NCBI GenBank assembly: GCA_910584585.1
Contig: CAJUBP010000025.1
Span: forward strand, 1 to 63,198
DNA: 63,198 nucleotides
Direction: 5' to 3'
Source of the DNA: an uncultured Lachnospiraceae bacterium
GTDB lineage: Bacteria > Bacillota > Clostridia > Lachnospirales > Lachnospiraceae
The position numbers and the translations under genes were made by a program. Under the pieces are notes generated by a model that did not search any database, had not been told where the DNA came from, and saw only the letters and a list, made by a program, of their open reading frames with translations. This document shows positions 51,393-60,061 of the stretch, in pieces (within the stretch, counting starts at the first letter, position 1; each line of letters starts with the position of its first letter).

Positions 51393-51562
51393 AAATTTCA
51401 CCGCCCATATAATTTAATTCTACTTGAATTGTATAGGCAAATATGGTATTATTACATAAACTATAAAGGCTAAAAATCGCCTATATAATTCATTTTTATT
51501 ACATAGAAAATAAAACGGAACGTATTGCTTAAATAAGCACAAAAAGGAAGGGATAAAATAAT

Positions 51563-51919
51563 ATGACCAAAGAAGATTTAAAGGATTTTTTGTTTGAAAC
51601 GCTAAATGAACATGACTCCTTGTTTTCCGACCTATCATTGGATGATGAAACAGACACTATATTTATCAAATCCGTTAATGGAGAAAATTTTATTGTAACT
51701 GTTAGCCCTGTGACTGCGGATGAAGCCCTCATAGAACTGTGGGCAAAGAAAAACCCGGAATTAATGTCTCTTGCCCTCGGTGTGTTAAATATGAGGGATT
51801 TAGGGGAATTTACAGAGGAAGAAGCACACATATATTTGTCAGAAATTGTTGAAAAAGCGGACAATTCATGTACCAAATATATAAAAGACAGGCTTGGAAA
51901 ATTAGGAAATGATAAATGA
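51563..51919 (+). CDS. Acidic 118-residue protein, unknown
   Basis: Starts MTKEDLKDFLFETLNEHDSL and includes FIVTVSPVTADEALIELWAK; strongly acidic, no signal peptide or membrane helix. AAGGAAGGG precedes the ATG. Divergent from XRE copy 2. A 14-bp direct repeat (TTAAATAAGCACAA) flanks it at 51529-51542 and 52009-52022. No family recognised. Confidence 0.6.
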   Translation: MTKEDLKDFLFETLNEHDSLFSDLSLDDETDTIFIKSVNGENFIVTVSPVTADEALIELWAKKNPELMSLALGVLNMRDLGEFTEEEAHIYLSEIVEKADNSCTKYIKDRLGKLGNDK

Positions 51920-52030
51920 GATAGCATTCTTCACACATTATATAAGATAATTGATATGCAGGCTGCATAATCATTATTCCAGATGGTTTTGCAACCCGCA
52001 TATATTAATTAAATAAGCACAATTCCACAA

Positions 52031-53071
52031 TTACCAAAAATCATGCCCATCATAATAGAAATACAAGCATTCCATTATCACGGTAATTATCATCCACCAG
52101 CTCACCACATTCAATCTAATTGGAATGAACGGTATCTTCATTACTGCCAGTGAAAGGGAAAATCCCATAAATGCAATGCCTGTCATCACAGATTTTTTAA
52201 ACTGTTCCATATCTTTACGCCCGTAATACTCCCAACGCTTTTTCCATTTCCTCAGTAGGCAACAGGCTCCCATACGGATAACAAAAAACAAACTAACCGC
52301 AATGACAGCAGATACAAAAACCAGTGTGCTGACAGCCAGCAGCGATGGTATAACAGTTATCATTGTCTGATAGAGACTCCGATAAAGGTTTCCTAAATTC
52401 TGCAAAAGCCAGATGGCATTCTCACATCTTTCCAAAAACCATAGCGGAATGGTGGCAGTGATGTCTTTCTCGGCAATAAGGACTAGCGCCATCTGTGCCA
52501 GATATACCGCAATCAAAACCCACACTGTGCCAGACATCTTTACGGATTCCTTGCGGAGAACCCTCCCACAATCCTCCTGCAATTTTTTCTGCAATAACCT
52601 TTTCGCCTTCTCCACTTCCCTTGCCAGCGTTTCCTCATATTCTGCCATCAATCTGTTTGCCATTGCAAGTTTCCGCTCAGCAGTTTCCTCCTTCCTACCT
52701 GCCTGGGCAAGAACGGCTGCGGCTCTTTCTTCCATTTCCTTCCCACGTTTCTCTGCTTTTTCCATCTCCGCTTTCAGCCTCCCGTTCTCCTGAAAGATGA
52801 TGTCGCTGCCGCTGTACCTCTCTAGCTGCCCTGTCTGATGCCGCAGCGTCTCCCCTTGCTCGGAGAGCGCGGATTTCATGGATTGTATCTGCGATTTCAG
52901 TTTCTGACTGCCGGAAGAAATGTTCCGTATCTGCCTGTCTTTTTCCTGTAGTTGACTTTGCAGTATTTTCAATTCCATGTTTTTGTCGGTCAGTTCCTGT
53001 TCCATATCCTCCATCTGATTCAACAGACTGTCTATCTGCTCTCCGCTGCTGTAATCTTCTAATCCGTTCAT
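52031..53071 (-). CDS. Coiled-coil membrane protein of the mobilization operon
   Basis: A 346-residue protein. Residues 1-160 are a long coiled coil (IDSLLNQMEDMEQELTDKNM onward), followed by a basic stretch and four membrane helices (TVWVLIAVYLAQMALVLIA; VIPSLLAVSTLVFVSAVIAV; SVMTGIAFMGFSLSLAVM; VVSWWMIITVIMECLYFY). GAGGGAACGAA precedes the ATG. Its first 377 bp overlap the 3' end of the relaxase frame. It is the last leftward gene of the mobilizable element; such proteins accompany MobQ relaxases and may tether the complex to a helper conjugation channel (inference). Confidence 0.65.
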   Translation of the reverse strand: MNGLEDYSSGEQIDSLLNQMEDMEQELTDKNMELKILQSQLQEKDRQIRNISSGSQKLKSQIQSMKSALSEQGETLRHQTGQLERYSGSDIIFQENGRLKAEMEKAEKRGKEMEERAAAVLAQAGRKEETAERKLAMANRLMAEYEETLAREVEKAKRLLQKKLQEDCGRVLRKESVKMSGTVWVLIAVYLAQMALVLIAEKDITATIPLWFLERCENAIWLLQNLGNLYRSLYQTMITVIPSLLAVSTLVFVSAVIAVSLFFVIRMGACCLLRKWKKRWEYYGRKDMEQFKKSVMTGIAFMGFSLSLAVMKIPFIPIRLNVVSWWMIITVIMECLYFYYDGHDFW

Positions 53072-54278
53072 TTCGTTCCCTCACTTTCTCTAAGATTTGC
53101 TCTTTAATTCCTGCAATTCGGCTGTCTGTCTCAGCAATGCCTGATTCTGTCTGGAGAGTACGGCGTTCTCGCTGTTCAATCTCTCTACTAATCCTGTTAA
53201 TTCCAGATTCTGCTGGCGTAGTATGGGGAGTTCCCTGTTCTCCGCTTGCAGCCGTTCGATTTCCGTCTGCTGACTTTCCACCAGTTCCAGAATCTCGCTC
53301 TGTTTTTCCAAAATAGTCAGTACCTCTTGCAACTCTGCCATATATTCGTCCAATAACATCCCTCACTTTCTCCATAATCATTTGGTGTAACACTTTCATG
53401 GTGTAATACCATTCCTTTATTACATGATTTAACTGTTTTACTATGCGGTTGTACTCGCATCGGTTAGACACCTCACCATGCTGTTCCATCTGCCTTGCAA
53501 GGTATCCCTCGTGGATGGTTGGCTCAAGGGCAAGCCCCTGTCTTTTGTAGCTGCGGTGGTCGATTTGCTGTTCCATTGACAGATAGCGGTTGCAGATACC
53601 CGCCCATGATTTTCTCCATTTCTCCACATTCCCTTGGTCGTTCCAGTCGTTTGCCTGCACGGTTATCCGCTTCCAGAGTTTTTCGTTCCGTTTACCTAAC
53701 TTCTGCATCCCGGTCTTTTTGTCAATGAGGGGAATGCGTTCCCCGTTCTCATCCTTTGCATAATCCTTTTTCTCCTTTGCTCCCCACGAGCCGTCCGCTT
53801 TGATAGGCCTGGTGGTAAGGAGGATGTGGGCGTGCGGGTTGCCATTCCCCTTATCGTGGATGGCAATATCCGCGCACATGCCCTCCGATAGAAAATTTTC
53901 CTGCACATATTCCCTGATGACCGCAAGCTGTAATTGTTCGGAAAACTCTATCGGCAACGCCACCTCCACTTCCCGTGCAAGCTGCGCATTGGATTTTTTC
54001 TCTGCTTTTGCAACGGATTCCCAAAGCGTCTGCCTGTCCGTATATTCCTCTGGCGCATGTCCCGGCAATAAAATTTCCTGATGCATGACGCCGCCTTTCC
54101 GCGTGAAGTCATGGGTAACCCCTGTTTCCCTGTCATAAAGTTTTTCCCCGGCACGGTAGGCGGCAGCGGCAATGACAGACTTCCCTTTGCTCCGCCCGAT
54201 TATCTTGACCGAGCAATGATAAATTGCCAGAAATACCACTCTCCTTCCGTAATCTGTCTTTGCAGATATGCGATACAT
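52695..54278 (-). CDS. MobA/MobL (MobQ-type) relaxase
   Basis: A 527-residue mobilization protein. The family start AIYHCSVKIIGRSKGKSVIAAAAYRAGE lies at residue 18; the preceding codon, where most family members have Met, is CTG, so a start at ATG 54278 (after AAAAGGATTTT) with a 16-residue extension is taken. The metal-binding His set is visible in IHDKGNGNPHAHILLTTRPI. Residues 1-240 are the nickase; the rest is helical and becomes Arg/Gly-rich. It nicks oriT (54372-54405, just upstream) and pilots the strand through a helper conjugation system. Its last third is overlapped by two other frames. Confidence 0.88.
   Translation of the reverse strand: MYRISAKTDYGRRVVFLAIYHCSVKIIGRSKGKSVIAAAAYRAGEKLYDRETGVTHDFTRKGGVMHQEILLPGHAPEEYTDRQTLWESVAKAEKKSNAQLAREVEVALPIEFSEQLQLAVIREYVQENFLSEGMCADIAIHDKGNGNPHAHILLTTRPIKADGSWGAKEKKDYAKDENGERIPLIDKKTGMQKLGKRNEKLWKRITVQANDWNDQGNVEKWRKSWAGICNRYLSMEQQIDHRSYKRQGLALEPTIHEGYLARQMEQHGEVSNRCEYNRIVKQLNHVIKEWYYTMKVLHQMIMEKVRDVIGRIYGRVARGTDYFGKTERDSGTGGKSADGNRTAASGEQGTPHTTPAESGINRISREIEQRERRTLQTESGIAETDSRIAGIKEQILEKVRERNERIRRLQQRRADRQSVESDGGYGTGTDRQKHGIENTAKSTTGKRQADTEHFFRQSETEIADTIHEIRALRARGDAAASDRAAREVQRQRHHLSGEREAESGDGKSRETWEGNGRKSRSRSCPGR
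53090..53359 (-). CDS. Small coiled-coil protein overlapping the relaxase gene
   Basis: An 89-residue protein that is almost pure heptad pattern (VESQQTEIERLQAENREL, LVERLNSENAVLSRQNQALL). It lies wholly within the relaxase gene in another frame, 18 bp upstream of the coiled-coil membrane protein. GAAAGTGAGGG precedes the ATG, nearly the same sequence (AGAAAGTGAGGGA) that precedes the next gene. The regular leucine spacing suggests real selection on this frame. Confidence 0.5.
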   Translation of the reverse strand: MLLDEYMAELQEVLTILEKQSEILELVESQQTEIERLQAENRELPILRQQNLELTGLVERLNSENAVLSRQNQALLRQTAELQELKSKS

Positions 54279-54371
54279 AAAATCCTTTTACCATAACACA
54301 TGCTGGCATTCTGATAACATCTGTATAAGGCTCCTGCATAGGCCTCGCAGAGCGCGCGTCCACGCAGTGTG

Positions 54372-54405
54372 ATAGACAGGCTCCGCCTGTCTATAAGTGC
54401 GCCCT
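54372..54405. other. Origin of transfer (oriT), R1162/RSF1010 type
   Basis: ATAGACAGGC (54372-54381) pairs perfectly with GCCTGTCTAT (54385-54394) and is followed at once by TAAGTGCGCCCT (54394-54405). The latter is the conserved nic core of R1162/RSF1010-type oriTs, where MobQ relaxases cut between G and C of GTGCG-CCCT. It lies 94 bp upstream of the relaxase start, the standard place. Confidence 0.85.
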
Positions 54406-54416
54406 TCTTCGTTTCC

Positions 54417-54767
54417 CTACAAAGGGAATGGCAAAGTGCCGTCCCCCTCATCTGCCCCCTCTGATGTCTTCGGCACAGTAGAAGTCTGCATGGCTTTGGA
54501 AAAATACCTGCCGTTTGCCTCCTGCTTTTTCAAAAATGCAATCAGCTTTGGAATATCTTCCTCCGTGACAGCCCTGCCTAGCACAGATTCCACCGCACCG
54601 CCAATCTGGATTAAACGGCGGGTACGGATTTTCCGCTCCTCCTCTTTCTTCCGCCGTTCCAACTGTTTCCGCTGTGCCTGATACTGTTTCAATTTTTCTA
54701 ACCTTTCTTCCTCTTTCGTGGTACAATTGTGAATACGCTCATCCAGTGTCTTTTTTTGTTTTGCCAT
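54417..54767 (-). CDS. DUF3847 mobilization accessory protein
   Basis: A 116-residue basic helical protein: MAKQKKTLDERIHNCTTKEE, a Lys/Glu/Gln coiled coil (LKQYQAQRKQLERRKKEEER), then RTRRLIQIGGAVESVLGRAV and IPKLIAFLKKQ. This matches DUF3847, small proteins encoded just upstream of MobL relaxases on clostridial and Bacteroides mobilizable elements. GGGAGGCATTT precedes the ATG. A relaxosome accessory role is likely by analogy. Confidence 0.8.
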   Translation of the reverse strand: MAKQKKTLDERIHNCTTKEEERLEKLKQYQAQRKQLERRKKEEERKIRTRRLIQIGGAVESVLGRAVTEEDIPKLIAFLKKQEANGRYFSKAMQTSTVPKTSEGADEGDGTLPFPL

Positions 54768-54826
54768 AAATGCCTCCCTTTCTCCGATACCTGCCGAAAA
54801 CCAAATTAATATACTGCAAATCAAAA

Positions 54827-55006
54827 TCATTCTTCTGCCACCACAGGCAAACCATTTACACATACATCATTTCTGATAAGATGCAACAATCTGTCTTCCA
54901 ATGTGGCAGAATCGGTTTCTGAAAAATGCACATTCACCACATAAGTGGCAGCCCCAATGCGTTTTGTAAAACTGTTATTTTCTGTTTCATTCCTGCCGTC
55001 TCCCAT
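54827..55006 (-). CDS. TnpW-like transposon protein
   Basis: A 59-residue protein: MGDGRNETENNSFTKRIGAA continues into TYVVNVHFSETDSATLEDRL, LHLIRNDV. The pattern of a short polar head, then [T/A]TYVV-V-F-E-(A)-T-EDKLLRLI is that of the TnpW proteins of Tn4451-type elements. GGGAGG lies 11 bases before the ATG. It heads the leftward mobilization operon (TnpW, DUF3847, MobL, coiled coil, membrane protein). Function unknown. Confidence 0.7.
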   Translation of the reverse strand: MGDGRNETENNSFTKRIGAATYVVNVHFSETDSATLEDRLLHLIRNDVCVNGLPVVAEE

Positions 55007-55182
55007 AAAAATAAAATCCTCCCATTGATTTTAGAACATTTGTTTTGTATAATGTTTATGGGGCGGCGGTCTGCAACAGTGATAACCGCCTTCATTAGCA
55101 AAATAGTTTAAAAGCATAATTCAATTCTCCTTTCCGGCTTTTTGTAATTCTTTCTATTAAAAAGAAATTACTTTCCATCACC

Positions 55183-55219
55183 AATAGGAGAAATGGACAT
55201 AATAAATCGGAACTGTTTT
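55183..55219. repeat. Left copy of a 37-bp inverted repeat bracketing the cargo
   Basis: AATAGGAGA, 13 unrelated bases, then AATCGGAACTGTTTT. The same two blocks at the same spacing occur inverted at 60062-60098. All 24 bases of the two blocks are identical. Confidence 0.8.
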
Positions 55220-55272
55220 GAAAAAATGGGAAAATTTTTTTAATATACAGATAAAAAGGCGGTGATTCCATA

Positions 55273-56061
55273 ATGCAAAAAGAAATAGTATCGTTTTCAG
55301 AAACGGACGATTACGACTTTGATAATGAACTTGTAGACGCACTGGCAATGGAACGCTCCGCCATACAAGAAATAGAACAGGAAAAAGAAGAAAACTACTT
55401 AACCGAAGAAACATCCTCTGCCCCCTCATCACGAAAAAAACTGTGGAGGGATACTCAGAAAGAAGCCCTGACCCGGCTGGAGGATTCCGCACGGACAGAA
55501 GACGATTTCCGAAATGTGCAGTCATGGTGGGACAGGCTTGACGCAAATGCAGACAGGAAATACCGCTACCATGTCATAGGGCGTTCCGATGTGCCGCTGG
55601 AATGGGGCGCAGCGCTGGAACAGGTTATCGTCCCTGAGCCAATCCATCATGTATTCTGGCGGCAGATAATAAAAGGCGACTTTCTGGATGCCATTTTTGA
55701 CTGCCCTTTTGAAATGCATGAGCTGATAGAAGATGACGATATTGCAGATGCCGTGTCTGAATTAAAAGACCTCCACAAAGAAGTGCTGTATTACAGTGCC
55801 ATCCGGCAGTATTCTAACCAAAGGATTGCGCATATCCGCAATCAGACTGACCGCAATATCCTAAAAGTAAAAATTACCATCCTGAAAAAACTGCAGAAGA
55901 AACTTTACGCCGGTTTATGTGGACGGAAAGAAATGAATCTCCCTTTAAGCAAGAGAGAAAAAGACTTTTTAAAGGAATATGCCCCTATTTTTTCTGGCAC
56001 GGACAAAAGAAAATGCTCTGGAACTGATAAGAAGAAATCACCTATCAAAAATAATGATTGA
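55273..56061 (+). CDS. Cargo protein, helical and acidic, unknown
   Basis: A 262-residue protein. Very acidic N-terminus (SFSETDDYDFDNELVDALAM), then SSRKKLWRDTQKEALTRLED, a central VIGRSDVPLEWGAALEQVIV, and a C-terminal helical, Lys-rich tail (NILKVKITILKKLQKKLYAG). No recognised family. It is the first rightward gene of the mobile element, divergent from the mobilization operon, 54 bp inside the left inverted repeat. Confidence 0.6.
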   Translation: MQKEIVSFSETDDYDFDNELVDALAMERSAIQEIEQEKEENYLTEETSSAPSSRKKLWRDTQKEALTRLEDSARTEDDFRNVQSWWDRLDANADRKYRYHVIGRSDVPLEWGAALEQVIVPEPIHHVFWRQIIKGDFLDAIFDCPFEMHELIEDDDIADAVSELKDLHKEVLYYSAIRQYSNQRIAHIRNQTDRNILKVKITILKKLQKKLYAGLCGRKEMNLPLSKREKDFLKEYAPIFSGTDKRKCSGTDKKKSPIKNND

Positions 56062-56137
56062 CGGCATTCAACTTGTCTGCTACGATAGTAATATATTTAA
56101 CAACAATATCAATTACACATAATTGAGGTGATAATTA

Positions 56138-57055
56138 ATGAACCTTTTTGAAAAGACCAGTTCCCACTGGGTACGGTATGATAAGTATGAGTGGAGGGAA
56201 GATGATAAAGGCAGATTGTATATCACGCCTGCCGAAAAAGCAAAACCAGAATTATATAATCCACTGAAGGATTCTGATAAAATGGTACTCCATGCAATAA
56301 ATACAGGTGTTATCTGCATGAATAAAGATACTGACGAGCAGATAAAACAGGATGCGGTTATGGAGTTTATATCTTCCTATGGCCTGCTCGGATTCATGAC
56401 AGCACTTCCCACCACACCAGAGTTTATTACTTATGAGGCAGTATATTTCCCGAAAAACCATTTCATCAAGCAGGAAAGCATGGCGACGGAAGAATACCTG
56501 TCTTACTTCTTTCCCTTTGACGGGCTTGATTTTGCAAAGTGCGGCGTGGAATCCCGCTGGAATATCAGCGACACGTCAATGATTGCACTGACAATGGCTA
56601 TGGGCAGCCAGCCGCAGGCAGTAACCATGAGTTTCCAGAGAGAATATGCGGAACCCTATGAATGGCTGTTAAAAGAATTTACTGACTGGGCATTTACATT
56701 CGTGTCTGCTTTCCTATACTATCAGGACAAGGACATGCTTGACGATATGCAGAAAAGTTTATACCGGCAGGGCATGGCGGCATTCGGCGGAATTGCGCCA
56801 ACCTACCATATAGAACTGCTGGAAAAGCCCACGGTTGTATGGGATTTCCATTCATTATTGCTGGCAATACAGATGATGTTCAGTTTCATGCTGGCAGACG
56901 AGAAATCTTCCCTGAAAGTCTGTAAGCACTGCGGCAAGGTATTCCTTGCATCCAGACCGAATACGGTATTTTGCAGCGGTCAGTGCAAAAACCAGTATAA
57001 TGTGTATAAAAGCCGGGCAAACGGCAGAAAGGCGGATTTGACGGATGAACAATGA
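56138..57055 (+). CDS. Protein with C-terminal zinc knuckle, unknown
   Basis: A 305-residue protein. Residues 1-260 are soluble and without known motifs (GVESRWNISDTSMIALTMAM). The C-terminus has CKHCGKVFLASRPNTVFCSG, then QCKNQYNVYKSR, a CxxC-x15-CxxxC zinc-binding module of the kind that ends several clostridial proteins of unknown function. GAGGTG precedes the ATG. The stop overlaps the next start by 11 bp, so it is coupled to the RhuM gene and may work with it. Confidence 0.6.
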   Translation: MNLFEKTSSHWVRYDKYEWREDDKGRLYITPAEKAKPELYNPLKDSDKMVLHAINTGVICMNKDTDEQIKQDAVMEFISSYGLLGFMTALPTTPEFITYEAVYFPKNHFIKQESMATEEYLSYFFPFDGLDFAKCGVESRWNISDTSMIALTMAMGSQPQAVTMSFQREYAEPYEWLLKEFTDWAFTFVSAFLYYQDKDMLDDMQKSLYRQGMAAFGGIAPTYHIELLEKPTVVWDFHSLLLAIQMMFSFMLADEKSSLKVCKHCGKVFLASRPNTVFCSGQCKNQYNVYKSRANGRKADLTDEQ

Positions 57056-58064
57056 TGAGATGATGGAACTGGGAAATATCCTTATCTACCAGACGGAAAA
57101 AGGCGATACCAAAATTGACGTATTTTTCCAGAATGGCGACATCTGGATGAATCAGTCAGCCATTGCCAGATTATATAATACGACTCCCCAAAACATCACC
57201 ATGCATATCCGCAATATTTATGCTGATGGTGAACTGGATGAACTTTCAACTTGTAAGGATTTCTTACAAGTTCAAACAGAGGGAAAAAGGCAGATTAAAC
57301 GGAAGAAAAAGCATTACAATTTTAAAATGATTCTTGCCATCGGCTACCGTGTCCGTTCCAATGTGGGGATGCATTTTCGGAACTGGGCTTCTGCCATCTT
57401 AGAAGAATATTCCCGTAAAGGGTTTTCCATGAATGACGAACGCCTGAAAAACCCAAAACCCTTTGGTGAGGATTATTTTGATGAATTGTTAGAGCGCATC
57501 CGCGAAATCAGGGCGTCGGAAAAGCGGTTTTACCAGAAAATCTGCGACATATACAAAACATCCGTTGATTATTCCAGCAATGATAAAGACGCAGAATTAT
57601 TCTTTAAAACTGTCCAGAATAAAATACATTACGGAGTGCATGGGCATACCGCGGCAGAAGTCATTATGCAGAGGGCAGACGCCACAAAAGACAATATGGG
57701 GCTGACTGCTTTTGAGGGCGCAAAAGTCCGCAAAAAAGATGTGGATATTGCCAAAAACTATCTTAATGAAGATGAAATGCAGGAATTAAACAGGGTGGTA
57801 ACGATGTACCTGGACTTTGCGGAAGACCAGGCACGAAGGCATAACCCTATGTATATGAAAGACTGGGAAACCTACCTCAATAATTTCCTGAATATGACAG
57901 GGCGGGAAGTGTTGCCTGGAGCCGGGCATATTTCCGCAAAACAGGCAAAGGCTCATGCTTATGAACAATATGGACTTTATGATGAGAACCGAAAAAGAAT
58001 GGATAAAAATGAAGTTGATTTGTTGATTGAGGAAACAAATCAACTTCAAAATAAAACGATATAG
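57045..58064 (+). CDS. RhuM family protein (second copy)
   Basis: A 339-residue protein with the RhuM layout: DIWMNQSAIARLYNTTPQNITM, HYNFKMILAIGYRVRSNVGM, HFRNWASAILEEYSRKGFSM, FFKTVQNKIHYGVHGHTAAEVI. It is related to but clearly different from the copy at 47153-48202. It overlaps the zinc-knuckle gene upstream. Position in mobile-element cargo next to an AIPR gene suggests a defence or element-maintenance role (inference). Confidence 0.87.
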   Translation: MNNDEMMELGNILIYQTEKGDTKIDVFFQNGDIWMNQSAIARLYNTTPQNITMHIRNIYADGELDELSTCKDFLQVQTEGKRQIKRKKKHYNFKMILAIGYRVRSNVGMHFRNWASAILEEYSRKGFSMNDERLKNPKPFGEDYFDELLERIREIRASEKRFYQKICDIYKTSVDYSSNDKDAELFFKTVQNKIHYGVHGHTAAEVIMQRADATKDNMGLTAFEGAKVRKKDVDIAKNYLNEDEMQELNRVVTMYLDFAEDQARRHNPMYMKDWETYLNNFLNMTGREVLPGAGHISAKQAKAHAYEQYGLYDENRKRMDKNEVDLLIEETNQLQNKTI

Positions 58065-58310
58065 TACGGAATCCTATCTTTGCTTTTTCCAATTCATTGA
58101 TGAGAAAGTAAAATTAGAATAATACATTCTTTAACGCTCTTTCCAACATGTGAATTAATTTCACCAAATCCTATCTTTTTATGATAGAATGGATTTCATA
58201 AATAAACCAAACAAAAACCTTGTCCAAAAGTTATTCTGCAAATTAACTTCAATATCTTATTTGGCAAGTATAAAACACTAAAAAATTGAAATGTAAGGGA
58301 GAGTACCATT

Positions 58311-59992
58311 ATGACAAATACACAAGTCCTGCTAAAAGATTTAATTCAACTAGAGTACGAAGATGATTGCAATGGATTTGCAACAATCGAAGATTTCTTT
58401 GAATTTTTTTCGGCAAAAACAGTTCTAAAATCATATACGTTAAGCGACGAAGAAATTTTACAAGGAATAAAGGGTTCTGGCAACGACGGGGCTGTGACTC
58501 CATATTTATTTTTTGTAACGGTTTACTCGTCAAAGAAGATTTTTTAGAAAACAGGGAAATTCTTTCTGATAGCACACTGGAAATGATAATAATTCAATCA
58601 AAGACCAGCACCTCATTCAAAGAAGATACAATAATGAAATGGAAAGCCGTATCTAATAATCTTTTTGATTTGAATAAGCGGATAGACGATTATTCTAATC
58701 GTTACAACGAAGATGTTCGTGATTCTTTTCAATTATTTCGAGATGTTTATACAACTCTAATCAGGAAAAGAATCAAACTTAATCTCAAATATTGGTACAT
58801 TTCCGAAGGTGAACAGATTCATCCCAATGTAGAACAACAAGGCGATGAGTTAAAAGAACAGATTAAATCTTTATTCCCTTCCGCCAAAATATCAGTTGAC
58901 TACTATGGCGCAAAAAGACTGATGGAAATCCTTAATACCCCATCTGTACAAGACTATGAACTTTCTCTTGCCGATAACCCAATTTCCTTAGGGGTCAACA
59001 AAGATTATATTGCTTTAGTTTTTCTAAAAAAGTATTATAATTTCATAACCAACAACAGTGATACACTCGAACAATCTATTTTTGAATCAAATATACGTGA
59101 TTATCAGGGAAGTGTTGTTGTAAATAAAAAAATACATAACACATTGACCAAAAATGATAATATAGATTTTTGGCGGCTTAATAACGGCATAACTATTCCG
59201 GCAAATGATATTTCTCCTGTAACAAGCAAATCTTTAATGATTACGGAACCTGAAATAGTTAATGGATTACAAACCTCTAATGAAATATATAACTATTTTT
59301 CAGAGCATCCAGAAAAATTAGATTCCGATTCTCGCCATGTCCTTGTAAGAATAATTGTACCAACAAACGAAACCTCGCGCGATGATATTATTTTAGCAAC
59401 AAACAACCAGACATCTATACCGAAATCATCTTTGCGTGTTTCCGACTCTATTCATTGGCAAATTGAAATGTTTTTTAAACAAAAGGGGCTTTTTTGTGAC
59501 AGAAGAAAAAACCACTATAAAAACCTCGGCAAAAAAAATTCAGAAATTGTAAGTGTTTCATATTTGGCGCAATCCTTAATCGCTGTACTTTTACAAAAGC
59601 CAAATTATTCACGTGCAAGACCATCTACTCTATTAACAAATGATGAATACTATGATTTTCTGTATAAAGGCGACATCGATCTAATTGTGTATTATAAAAT
59701 AATTATTTGGGCTAATCTCATTAAAAATTATTTACGTCAATGCGGATTGTATAATGCAAGTCAACAAGGCGATTTACTTTTTTATGTTTTATATTATAGC
59801 TTTGCAAAGAAAAACAACTCATCTCAAATATCGCCAAGTGATGTTAAATCCATTGATATAGATATTTTAACAGACAAAGATATATCTGAATATTGCAGCC
59901 ATATTTATGAAATTTATCATTCTTTAGGAGGAACTGGGAAAACAGCAAAAGGTTCCCAGATAATAGAAACTCTAATGCAAGAATTTAAATAA
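58311..59992 (+). pseudogene. AIPR abortive-infection gene, frameshifted
   Basis: The 78-codon frame from ATG 58311 and the frame ending at 59992 together make one AIPR-type protein of about 560 residues. The first reads to GIKGSGNDGAV and then runs out of frame; one frame over, the sequence continues SIFIFCNGLLVKEDFLENRE and MIIIQSKTSTSFKED, as expected for the N-terminal nuclease-like part of AIPR. A single missing base near 58495 (GTGACTCC for a likely GTGGACTCC) explains it. The remainder has the AIPR core (FWRLNNGITIPAND, EIVNGLQTSNEIY, ILATNNQTSIPKSSLR). AIPR proteins give phage resistance by abortive infection. AAGGGAGAG precedes the start; a terminator follows. Confidence 0.85.
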
Positions 59993-60006
59993 AGCACAAA
60001 AGGATT

Positions 60007-60046
60007 GCAAGCTTTTATCTTTTTCAAAGCTTGCGGTCTTTTTATT
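60007..60046 (+). terminator. Terminator of the AIPR gene
   Basis: GCAAGCTTT (60007-60015) pairs with AAAGCTTGC (60026-60034), then GGTCTTTTTATTT. It lies 15 bp after the AIPR stop. Confidence 0.85.
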
Positions 60047-60061
60047 TACAGTCACTTTATT

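Larger units (their letters stand above)
50304..51500. repeat. Tandem duplication of an XRE regulator module
   Basis: The XRE gene plus about 100 bp of its divergent promoter region (50304-50750) is repeated at 51051-51500. The promoter parts share long blocks such as ACTTGAATTGTATAGGCAAA and TATTATTACATAAACTATAA, yet a different small gene lies on the divergent side of each copy. Confidence 0.9.

Noticed and set aside
51529..52022. 14-bp direct repeats (TTAAATAAGCACAA) as target-site duplication marking the left end of the mobilizable element
   Set aside because: The repeats are AT-rich, enclose a complete gene, and serine recombinases of this type make only a dinucleotide core, so the link is too weak.
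58065..58310. Regulatory RNA or small gene before AIPR
   Set aside because: The gap has a short CTATC-GATAG dyad and possible promoter elements but nothing that forms a recognisable RNA or protein.
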